A DNA stretch of 37,519 nt, taken from positions 309 to 37,827 of IMG/VR virus record IMGVR_UViG_3300030102_005027, one strand, 5' to 3'. Within the stretch, counting starts at the first letter, position 1; each line of letters starts with the position of its first letter. Positions 15,559-22,200 of the stretch are shown here, in pieces. The notes below the pieces were generated by a model. The model was not told the DNA's origin. It did not search any database and worked only from the letters and a program-made list of their open reading frames with translations. The position numbers were made by a program, and so were the translations under genes. The stretch is from a virus.

Positions 15559-15735
15559 TTATCCAAATGATAGCCTGAAGCCCATGTACATGAGCAGGGC
15601 AATCAAGATGAAGTAATGAAGCTTGTCATTTGTGTAGATCCCAAATGGATCAAAGCCCTTGTACTTAGCGTACAGAAGGGTAAGAGTACCTACAATAAAT
15701 AGAATAGTCATAGCGTGTAAATCTATCCCAATCAT
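15559..15735 (-). CDS. Small two-pass membrane protein (holin-like candidate)
   Basis: 58 residues from the ATG at 15735, chosen because it overlaps the lipoprotein stop as ATGA; a longer frame upstream lies inside the lipoprotein gene. Two hydrophobic segments, AMTILFIVGTLTLLYAKY and LHYFILIALLMYMGFRL, are separated by a short polar loop (KGFDPFGIYTNDK). Size and topology match small phage holins, and the neighbours are a lipoprotein and a peptidoglycan-enzyme-like protein, so a lysis role is plausible. A small superinfection or signalling membrane protein would look the same. It is on the early-side strand, which argues some caution about lysis. Confidence 0.65.
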   Translation of the reverse strand: MIGIDLHAMTILFIVGTLTLLYAKYKGFDPFGIYTNDKLHYFILIALLMYMGFRLSFG

Positions 15736-16205
15736 GCTACCTGTAATGAAGCACAACCGAGGGTTACCCCAACTGCAAATGCAACTGCACACTCAGGACA
15801 CAGAGCAGCACCAACAAAGCTGACAGCTGTGTGATCATCAATGACTTGGTCGAAGGTGTCTTCGATGCAGTCACCAATACACTCCCAGCATACTGACTCT
15901 GGTCCGTTAAGGTCGTACATCTCCCATGCATTCATTGCATCGTTGAGTTGAACAACATACTGAATACGAGTGTGTCGACTGTATACTTCCATGATAATGG
16001 CACTGTTCTTAGTACCCATGTCGTATGCATTCCAACGAACACCCTGTTTGTACTTGCCTTGATCAATGAGCTTGTACTCACGACCAGACTTTGTTGTAAG
16101 AGTAGGAATAGCCTGCTCCTTTGTACATGATGCGAGTGACATGATAGTCACTGCCATTGCTGCTACGATAGCGTAGCGAAGTATAACTCCATAGAATTCT
16201 CTCAT
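15732..16205 (-). CDS. Cys-rich lipoprotein
   Basis: 157 residues. A lipoprotein signal is clear: basic start, hydrophobic core (AIVAAMAVTIM), then a LASC lipobox with Cys27 as the lipidation site, followed by TKEQ, a composition common in Bacteroidota lipoproteins. The mature part has a Tyr/Lys-rich region and several cysteines (CWECIGDC and CPEC), suggesting disulfides or metal binding after export, and ends in a hydrophobic Ala/Val/Gly tail. It is in the periplasm or outer membrane of the infected cell. Phage lipoproteins often act as spanins or superinfection blockers; neither can be decided here. Coupled by ATGA to the downstream membrane protein. Confidence 0.75.
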   Translation of the reverse strand: MREFYGVILRYAIVAAMAVTIMSLASCTKEQAIPTLTTKSGREYKLIDQGKYKQGVRWNAYDMGTKNSAIIMEVYSRHTRIQYVVQLNDAMNAWEMYDLNGPESVCWECIGDCIEDTFDQVIDDHTAVSFVGAALCPECAVAFAVGVTLGCASLQVA

Positions 16206-16216
16206 AGTAAAATTGT

Positions 16217-16771
16217 TTAGTCAATGATTGATGACCTCAACCTGTACAGCTTGTGTACTGGGTAGGTCCATGTGTTTACATCATTTACTTGTCCTCTCCC
16301 AATGTTGTGCATCACACGGTTGTTATTCACAACCACACCAATGTGATCAGTATACCCACCGAGCTTCCACCAGATGATGTCACCAGGTAGTGGTGAGTCA
16401 TTCATGATTTGTACCCACTCAGTTGATGAAGCTAGATAGTCACCAATGTTAGGGACACGACGGTGGTCAATGTTGGTGTCAACAGTCCTGCCTGTAGTTC
16501 TACGCAGGTATGCAACCTCTTGTTGCAAGTCAACCCCAACACCACGGAATGTGCGTATGACTACGTCAGTGCACACACCTTGAAGCGGGTCAATGTCACC
16601 CATTGGGTAATCAATGCCTTGATAGTCAGGTACATACTTGACATCAGGATTGAAGATGGCAAGAGCTGCTGCCGTCACTTCATTCGGTGTGACGTCTTCG
16701 AACACCACAGGTAGTGGTGTGCATGTTGCACAGTTAGCTGCCAACACGACTTGTGCTAGTAAGTTTATCAT
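16217..16771 (-). CDS. Exported DUF1287-family protein (NlpC/P60-like fold)
   Basis: 184 residues from the ATG at 16771; a longer frame begins inside the terminator hairpin and is rejected. The N-terminal 16 residues are hydrophobic (INLLAQVVLAANCATC), perhaps a short signal. The body matches DUF1287: QGVCTDVVIRTFRGVGVDLQ with the candidate catalytic Cys67, TNIDHRRVPNIGDYL, LPGDIIWWKLGG and TDHIGVVVNN with the candidate catalytic His. This is the NlpC/P60-type cysteine hydrolase layout, so peptidoglycan cleavage is the likely activity. Next to a lipoprotein and a membrane protein it suggests a cell-envelope module separate from the amidase at 24869. Confidence 0.8.
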   Translation of the reverse strand: MINLLAQVVLAANCATCTPLPVVFEDVTPNEVTAAALAIFNPDVKYVPDYQGIDYPMGDIDPLQGVCTDVVIRTFRGVGVDLQQEVAYLRRTTGRTVDTNIDHRRVPNIGDYLASSTEWVQIMNDSPLPGDIIWWKLGGYTDHIGVVVNNNRVMHNIGRGQVNDVNTWTYPVHKLYRLRSSIID

Positions 16772-16790
16772 ATTATCTAGAGTTTGAGGT

Positions 16791-16815
16791 AAAACGGGGA
16801 GCCGAAGCCCCCCGT
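16791..16815 (-). terminator. Rho-independent terminator with TTCG-type loop
   Basis: Minus-strand stem of about eight pairs (ACGGGG/CCCCGT, inner GC pairs) capped by TTCG and followed by TTTT, just after the EF-hand-like gene and before the DUF1287 gene. Confidence 0.82.
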
Positions 16816-16840
16816 CCACTTATCTACATCCTATTCATGA

Positions 16841-17041
16841 TCACTTCTGATCCATGATAGGTCTTTCGACAGAGCTGTAGTCTGGCTGCTGATTTGCAAG
16901 CAGCTCCAACCAATCCAAGACATTGACAATCCCGTTGCCGTCAAGGTCATACCCTGTCCCAGGTGTCACGGTTTCTCCGTAGTGTTGGAAGAACCCGAGC
17001 AACACCTGCATAAAATTGAGGAAGATTTCATTCCAAGCCAT
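16841..17041 (-). CDS. Small protein with EF-hand/dockerin-like calcium loop
   Basis: 66 residues. After an aromatic helical N-terminus (NEIFLNFMQVLLGFFQHYGE) comes DLDGNGIVNVLDWLELLANQ, a calcium-loop plus helix of the dockerin/EF-hand type (acidic positions 1, 3 and 5, a Gly at 6, a hydrophobic at 8 and an Asp at 12). Paired dockerin repeats of this form are frequent at the C-termini of secreted marine Bacteroidota proteins; here a single loop stands alone in a tiny protein. It may be a calcium-binding adaptor or derive from a host gene. No signal peptide is evident. Confidence 0.7.
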   Translation of the reverse strand: MAWNEIFLNFMQVLLGFFQHYGETVTPGTGYDLDGNGIVNVLDWLELLANQQPDYSSVERPIMDQK

Positions 17042-17051
17042 AGCGTTGTGT

Positions 17052-17381
17052 TTAATGTGAAACGTAGTTTGGCTTTGGTCTCCTCAGTACGAGTCGGTTT
17101 AAGTCTGCACAAGCTTCCATGTGTGTAGCTTGTACTAGTATCAATAGTTTACCCACCGCCTTGAGTTGTGACTCAACACGATGGAGTTGACGTTCGTTAG
17201 GGTAAGGTGTGGCATATTGTTGTTCCCACTGTTCCTTATTCCTACATAGCCAACGATAGTGGCGTTGGATGTCTGCGTGCTGACTATTTATGATAGCCAA
17301 CACACGAGACATACCATCGCAAAGTCCTTGGTTGTGCGTCAAGTTTACTTGTTCGCCCCATTCAACAGTGTAACCAATCAT
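17052..17381 (-). CDS. Unrecognised helical protein
   Basis: 109 residues, His/Gln/Arg-rich and helical throughout (INSQHADIQRHYRWLCRNKE, then LHRVESQLKAVGKLLILVQA). No membrane segment or motif recognised. Its ATG overlaps the stop of the preceding small coiled-coil gene (TAATG), so both are made from one message in the early-side gene group. Confidence 0.65.
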   Translation of the reverse strand: MIGYTVEWGEQVNLTHNQGLCDGMSRVLAIINSQHADIQRHYRWLCRNKEQWEQQYATPYPNERQLHRVESQLKAVGKLLILVQATHMEACADLNRLVLRRPKPNYVSH

Positions 17382-17569
17382 TATTCAAGATCGATCTTTT
17401 TAAGCTGGGCAAGTGCAACACGCAAGGACATACGCTCTTCCTTGAGATTCTCGATGAGGTCATCGATCTCATCCAGACGTTTGTTCACGTCATACTTCTG
17501 TTCAGTAACGAATGCTCTGATTGTCTGAACTCTTTGGACACCAGGTGCCACAAGTCTATTACCTTCCAT
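17381..17569 (-). CDS. Small coiled-coil protein
   Basis: 62 residues from the ATG at 17569 (MEGNRLVAPG). The longer frame to 17641 runs through a hairpin and the A/T-rich leader and is rejected. Residues 20-60 form a strongly charged heptad-like helix (EIDDLIENLKEERMSLRVAL) predicted to dimerise. The leader upstream shares a TTAGTTAACCTTA-type element with two other small genes of this region. Function unknown. Confidence 0.65.
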   Translation of the reverse strand: MEGNRLVAPGVQRVQTIRAFVTEQKYDVNKRLDEIDDLIENLKEERMSLRVALAQLKKIDLE

Positions 17570-17641
17570 GATATATTGTTTAAGGTTAACTAAGAAATGA
17601 GAATGGTTAGCTGTGAGTGGGAAGGTATACCAGCCTTCCAA

Positions 17642-18158
17642 TGAACGTCAGCTTTAAGTTACGTGGTTACTCTTGTAGCACATCTGGGTTGTTAATCCAT
17701 CAAGCTGGCCAGCGAGATTTCGCCAGTACTATTTGAGTATCACTTCACGAGGCTGCAACTCGATTGAAGTTCACACGCCACACTAATAGGTAATTAATGT
17801 GTATTCGTTCATGCCACCTTGCTACGGATGCTTCACGCATCAGCCCACCAGAAGATACCACGCTTGTGATATAACCAGCTGCCTGTAGTCGGCGCACATT
17901 ATCCCCTCAGTGTAGAGGGATTATTCTGTCACACTCCAGACGGCGGATGATCAATCCTATGTCTGTTTGACAGCTAACCAAAGACGGTAACGGGAAGAGG
18001 TAGTAATCCTAACTACACTCATACATCTTGAGCCGGCTCAGTAGGTCATGCCACTCTTCCCGAACTATTGTACCACTCAGTACTAAAGGGATAGTTACTC
18101 CCGCATGTATAGAGGACATGCGACCCCACCTTGAATAGGATATAGTTAACCCAAGGAT
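17642..18158 (-). ncRNA. Candidate large structured non-coding RNA region
   Basis: About 515 bases without a convincing gene, dense in hairpins: 17780-17800 (eight pairs, ACATTAAT/ATTAGTGT on the minus strand), 17827-17841 (GATGC/GCATC), a bulged stem around 17901-17921 (ATCCC..GGGAT), the long-range nine-pair stem 17991-17999 with 18054-18062, inner stems at 18001-18016 and 18030-18040, and 18103-18121 (GCATGT/ACATGC). In the first hairpin one pair is G-U on the minus strand but A-C on the plus strand, which favours minus-strand RNA. Identity is unknown; no terminator was found at its end. It could instead be an origin or packaging region. Confidence 0.4.
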
Positions 18159-18287
18159 TTATTTGTGTGCGATTTCCATATCTGCATACGCTGCGCAGTA
18201 CTGTCCTTGTGTACCACACGATGCCAACATCACGATGATTGCAATAAGCGCAAACCATCCAGCCAGATAAGCAAGCAAAGTCTTCAT
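18159..18287 (-). CDS. Very small lipoprotein (42 residues)
   Basis: Short gene read from the ATG at 18287: MKTLLAYLAGWFALIAIIVM followed by LASC and GTQGQYCAAYADMEIAHK, ending TAA at 18159. Positive start, a 17-residue hydrophobic core and an LASC lipobox make this a confident lipoprotein signal, with only 18 mature residues after the lipidated Cys plus a second Cys. Similar micro-lipoproteins are common in Bacteroidota and their phages. It may act at the membrane in superinfection control. A 97-residue frame covering the same bases (18046-18339) has no such logic and is rejected. Confidence 0.75.
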   Translation of the reverse strand: MKTLLAYLAGWFALIAIIVMLASCGTQGQYCAAYADMEIAHK

Positions 18288-18411
18288 GTTCAGTGTTATT
18301 TAGGGTTATCGAAGAGAATAAAAAGCAGTTTGTCTTCATGCTTAGGAATACGACGTTGCCATTGCTGACTGTGTGTGACTTAATGAGAACACGTACGTCC
18401 TTTCTAATCTG
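18288..18411 (-). other. Short gap with an open frame lacking a start codon
   Basis: No gene can be assigned. The minus strand between 18379 and 18296 has an open stretch ending RRIPKHEDKLLFILFDNPK then TAA that looks protein-like, but it contains no ATG, GTG or TTG after the upstream stop. It may be a gene remnant. The segment 18299-18315 carries the leader element CTTCGATAACCCTAAATAA ahead of the 42-residue lipoprotein. Confidence 0.35.
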
Positions 18412-18477
18412 TTACTTGGAAGGAGTGTAGTCCCGCAATGGGATCAACACACCGTCCACCATTACGTATGTAATCAT
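18412..18477 (-). CDS. Candidate 21-residue micro-protein
   Basis: Frame from ATG at 18477 to TAA at 18412: MITYVMVDGVLIPLRDYTPS plus a final Lys. The residue pattern is protein-like and the sequence around the start (ACGAGTCATGA) repeats that of the 82-residue gene at 18894 (TCGAGTCATGA). It is too short for statistical support; it could be a leader peptide. Confidence 0.4.
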   Translation of the reverse strand: MITYVMVDGVLIPLRDYTPSK

Positions 18478-18621
18478 GACTCGTGGGTTAACTAAGGTTA
18501 TCTAAGAAGTGACATAGTGTACTATGTCGAAGAACTGTAGTGGTGGTAGAATGTGGGAAAAAGTGGTGAGTGAGACCTAGTCCAAGCATTCACGAACACT
18601 AACTAATGTTTCTTGATTGGG
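18478..18621. other. Gene-free spacer with a perfect inverted repeat
   Basis: 144 bases with no convincing frame (only a 33-codon His/Thr-rich minus-strand frame). It holds the shared leader element near 18485-18509 and the inverted repeat at 18511-18528, and lies downstream of the terminator of the 82-residue gene. A promoter for the small early-type genes would be expected here, but I cannot identify one. Confidence 0.4.
18511..18528. repeat. Perfect inverted repeat, operator-like
   Basis: GACATAGT-GT-ACTATGTC: eight-base arms around a two-base centre. No T-run follows on either strand, so it is not a terminator. It is 34 bases upstream of the 21-residue ORF start on the minus strand, a fitting place for a dimeric regulator to bind. 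Confidence 0.6.
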
Positions 18622-18654
18622 TAAGAAGGGCGAAGCCCGCACTCGTTAGAGTGC
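18622..18654 (-). terminator. Tandem-hairpin terminator after the 82-residue gene
   Basis: On the minus strand two adjacent hairpins, GCACTC/GAGTGC (loop TAAC containing the gene's stop codon) and GGGC/GCCC with a TTC loop, are followed by TTCTTA. The T-run is imperfect, so partial read-through into the small genes is likely. Confidence 0.65.
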
Positions 18655-18894
18655 AAGGCTTTCGACCGTCTCGTAGCTATTCACAGTAGCGATGTGGATA
18701 GTCTCGCCAGTTACCTTGTCTTGCGTAGCAAGCACCTGGTACTCTGCGAGTTTGCCGTCCTTGGACTTGTTGCCGATAGGCATTGAGGACGTAGTACCGT
18801 CAGCATTTGTGACTGACAAGAAGGCTCCGTTAGGGCCGTTGACTTTGGCAACGTTGGTAGCACCACGTTGCTTGAGGAAATCGATGAGTTTCAT
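18646..18894 (-). CDS. First early-side gene: 82-residue unrecognised protein
   Basis: 82 residues from the ATG at 18894 (MKLIDFLKQRGATNVAKVNG); a longer frame to 18981 crosses the promoter-proximal spacer and is rejected. After a short basic helix it is beta-rich and polar (GPNGAFLSVTNADGTTSSMP) and ends in a strand-like VNSYETVESLAL. It is the gene nearest the divergent control region on the minus strand, so it is probably among the first transcribed after infection. Function unknown; a small host-takeover factor is one possibility. Its 3' part contains two inverted DnaA-box-like sequences (18677-18701). Confidence 0.7.
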   Translation of the reverse strand: MKLIDFLKQRGATNVAKVNGPNGAFLSVTNADGTTSSMPIGNKSKDGKLAEYQVLATQDKVTGETIHIATVNSYETVESLAL

Positions 18895-18980
18895 GACTCG
18901 AGATTTAAGTTTAACATAGGGGGATACCCCAAAAGACGCTGTATAGGGCCGGTCTGTGATTGTGGAGGTTAACGCGCTCA

Positions 18981-19018
18981 AAAATTTTACCCCGAAAAAA
19001 TTTTTTTTTGTATATTGC
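18981..19018 (+). promoter_or_regulatory. Bacteroidota-style promoter for the late (right) arm
   Basis: A-tract/T-tract (CGAAAAAATTTTTTTTTG) directly followed by TATATTGCCGCGC at 19011. TATATTGC resembles the Bacteroidota -7 element TAnnTTTG with two mismatches; the AT tract is a typical upstream element, but no clear -33 TTTG lies 19-21 bases ahead. The same TATATT(A)GCCGC core recurs before the GroES-like gene. It would start the tail-fibre transcript with a leader of about 240 bases. Confidence 0.5.
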
Positions 19019-19026
19019 CGCGCGTA

Positions 19027-19266
19027 ATAGAGACCACATCCTAGTGATCGGCCTTAGGTAACCAGTAAAGGCCTAGACATCGGGTTACATTAACCACCAA
19101 CATAGGTGATGAACGTCGTCCCCGGTAGTCTCGAAAAGTGCGTTGGTATAAAACTCGGGAGGGAACAAGGCTATGGGCTGATAGAAATGCCCCCTCATAG
19201 GCTCAACACGGCGAGTGGAAGTCCAACGTTAGACAAAATTCCTCAGGGGGATAAGTGTGCCCAATA
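19027..19266 (+). promoter_or_regulatory. Long, possibly structured 5' leader of the tail-fibre transcript
   Basis: About 240 bases between the promoter-like site and the fibre ATG. GGCCTT (19050-19055) pairs with AAGGCC (19068-19073), and GTAACC in that loop (19058-19063) pairs with GGTTAC (19083-19088), giving an H-type pseudoknot. A further hairpin joins CTATG (19171-19175) with CATAG (19196-19200). The 3' part also reads as a 52-codon frame, listed separately. AGGGGG at 19245-19250 is the only Shine-Dalgarno-like run. Confidence 0.45.
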
Positions 19267-19267
19267 A
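19109..19267 (+). CDS. Candidate 52-residue leader protein coupled to the tail fibre
   Basis: ATG at 19109 (preceded by AGGTG) opens 52 codons, MNVVPGSLEKCVGIKLGREQ onward, ending ...PQGDKCAQ. Its stop overlaps the tail-fibre ATG as TAATG, the same coupling used by several certain gene pairs here. That junction is the best evidence. Against it: the frame is short, lies in a potentially structured leader, and its composition is not strongly protein-like. No domain recognised. Confidence 0.4.
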   Translation: MNVVPGSLEKCVGIKLGREQGYGLIEMPPHRLNTASGSPTLDKIPQGDKCAQ

Positions 19268-22200
19268 TGAACAAGTCAAATAGGAGAGCTAAGTACGTAA
19301 GGCAGGATGCTGCTGAAAAAGCTGGTGAAAATACTAACCAGATTCGCGGAGTTACGCCCGGTCGTAGAATGAGCTCTGACCCTAAGCGTGTTGAGGAGAT
19401 AGCACGGCAGATGATAGACGACGGGGACCTCCCAGGCTGGGCAGTCTTCGAAGATAGGATGCGATGCTGCCCTTCAGATGTACTTGTCTACGACACAATC
19501 GAGGATATGCAGTCAGGCACCTACTACGCGTGGGGAAATGACGTAGCAGAAGAGACAGTAGACACGTTCGAGAACCCTAACCCCATCACATACTTCCCAC
19601 AAGAGGGGCAGATGTGCATAGTTCCAGGACCACGTGGGGGAATATTTAGATTTGTAGAGGAAGATAGCACCGACCCAGACGATCACCCGCTAGAAGACGG
19701 GGGTATTGTCTTTGGGGCAGGGACATTGGCGGAAATAGAGGGAGATATCAAGCTATATCTGTACGCCCCCATGGCAGATGCGTCATCTAGGGGGTATTGG
19801 ACCAGTAGTTTTGTAAGACACTACGGAACCATAGGAAATAACGATGGTAATACGCACTATCGTGACTTTCCTCAGGAAATAAGCTGGGAGATAAGGGATG
19901 CTGACGGCAATGTCATACACACTGCTGTAGATTTTGCAGTCGACGGTTCAAATGTACAGCTGATAGCAGAAGTACCAGAGGGAACGTACACGCTCGTAAT
20001 GACTAACAACACAAACGGTGTTAGTCTCCCAATAGATGGGTATGATGACGGAGGAGCAGAGTACTTCCCTAACGGGATGGGGTGGGCAGAGTTCAATTGG
20101 AACTTGTTCTTAGACAACCAAAACCCTACAAGAGTATACCCGCACAACCAAGCTACTGTATGTGCACGCACCCCGCCCAACTTTGAACCACAGTTCATAG
20201 ATGACAGAACAGGTAAGAGGTACAACCCACTATTCTCACCAGGAGAGGGGCTTGAGCAAGAGCATACGTTTGAGGTAAAGCACAAAGCACGTAGGACTGG
20301 GCACAACTACTACAACGCTTACTGGATAAGAGAAGGTACAGAACAAGCCAAGGAGTGGGAAAGCAAATGGTGGTACGACCCAGACGCAGAGGATGATGCA
20401 GATCACATCAACCAGATGTTCAATTCTGCAATCTACAAGAAGTACTACGAAGGCGGGAATGAGCCAAACTTCGTAATATCTCCAGGAGACTACACAACAC
20501 TATCCCCGATACGCATACCACATGGTATGAGGAACTGGGGTAGGGTACAGATACATGCTTGGGGAGCTCACATTAACGTACACCACTGGGCAGCAGGTAT
20601 CTCATCAAAGCCCCTGCTTAGCGAAGTCAACTCGAGTCAAAAAAGTCAGTGGGAACTGCTCCACAACTGGAGCACAAACTGTGCATTTGACATACAGGGC
20701 TTTACCCTAACAGGACTTTTAGGAACCACCCCAGAAAAAAGCAACTATCCAGACCAGACATACTACGAGCCCCTGCTGACAATGTCTCAGTACAACCTCT
20801 TCGAGGATTGGTACAACCCGTATGAAGAGATAGAGACGTTGTGGGGAGCTACAGAAACGGATGAGGATGGTAACCTCATACCTCTGATAGGAACAAACAA
20901 TGGGTACACGGTAGACGAGACCCGTGCTGCACTCGTAGCTGTAGCAACGCACTACTCTAGTGTAATGATAGAGATAGGTGGGGGATATGCAGGTGGGATA
21001 GAAAACAACACTGTAAAGCAGGGTGCAGTAGGCATAAGAACTGTACTGGGACTGGGGTGGTTGATACAAAACAACCTGACTTACAACCATGGCTTCTCGA
21101 ACATCGAACCTCAGCAGGGTAACAGAATACTAGTAGAACCGTTCCCATGGATATCTGTAGGAGAATACGGCTACCAAGAATTTACAGAGGCTGTAACCTC
21201 AGATGCACTCAGAGAACTAAGAGATACAGACGCAGATCCTAATGCACCTGAGTACCCACTAGATACAGGAGACAAGTATGGAGAGACTGGGAGACTGTGG
21301 GCATCAGATGTAGAAGAAGAAGACCCAGCATATAAACTGTACGAGGTACGAACTGACGTTACAACACATACTAGAGAAGTAGTACCTACAGAGATTGACG
21401 AAACAACCGGGACGACATTAAGTGAGGGGGTACAAGAAGAGTTTGAAGAAACTGTACCTGCAATACAATACATACGCTCCAACCTCAAGAACAGAGCGAA
21501 CAGACAAGACTCAGGGTGCACTGACCACATAGCGTGCAACTACGACCCGACAGCACCATGGGACGATGCAGTATCTCACAGCGATGGTACGTGCATTTAC
21601 CCGTTTGCAGAAGATGTGATACCTCTGAACGGGTGCTACGACTGTGCAGGTAACATGCTCTGGAGAAGAATAGGGGTGGGTATGAGTTTCTCAAACTCAC
21701 AGTCTAACGTAGCCACAATAAAAGACAATCGAGGCTACAACTACGACGGTTGCTTTGCCTACATATTCTCACAGTCAAACGGGCTGCTCCTAAACCAGAA
21801 TATATCTGAAGGGGCAAGAACATACTATGGTATATGGCATACAGGTGGGTCAAATGTAAGAGGCATCAGGTCATACAGCTTATGGGTGGAGGAACCTACA
21901 GGTCCTAGTATCAGAGGTAGGTTGTACGCAGAGAACAACTACCACTACTACCAAAGAGTAAACAACGTAGACCAGCACGTACCCCCAACTGATCCTTTGT
22001 ACGGCCAGTACAAGAATCCCGGTTTACCTTCAGGTGATGGGTGGGTGTATAAGGTGCGGGGCACAGACCCAATCACCATAGAAGAGATTTACCACCAGTA
22101 TGCTCCTAGGATAATACACTCGACAAGTTCAAACGTAACTATCAGGAGGATATCGTGGTTGGCTAACGCAAACCCTCCTTTCTTCGGGTACAAGAGACCG

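Noticed and set aside
18046-18339. 97-residue minus-strand frame covering the gene-poor region
   Set aside because: It overlaps the well-supported 42-residue lipoprotein in another frame, runs through several hairpins, and its composition (many Cys, Trp, Asn and Ser without pattern) is not protein-like.
19027-19266. Group I or group II intron, or another known ribozyme, in the late leader
   Set aside because: I could not find a domain V-like hairpin, the group I core sequences, or split coding sequence on either side.
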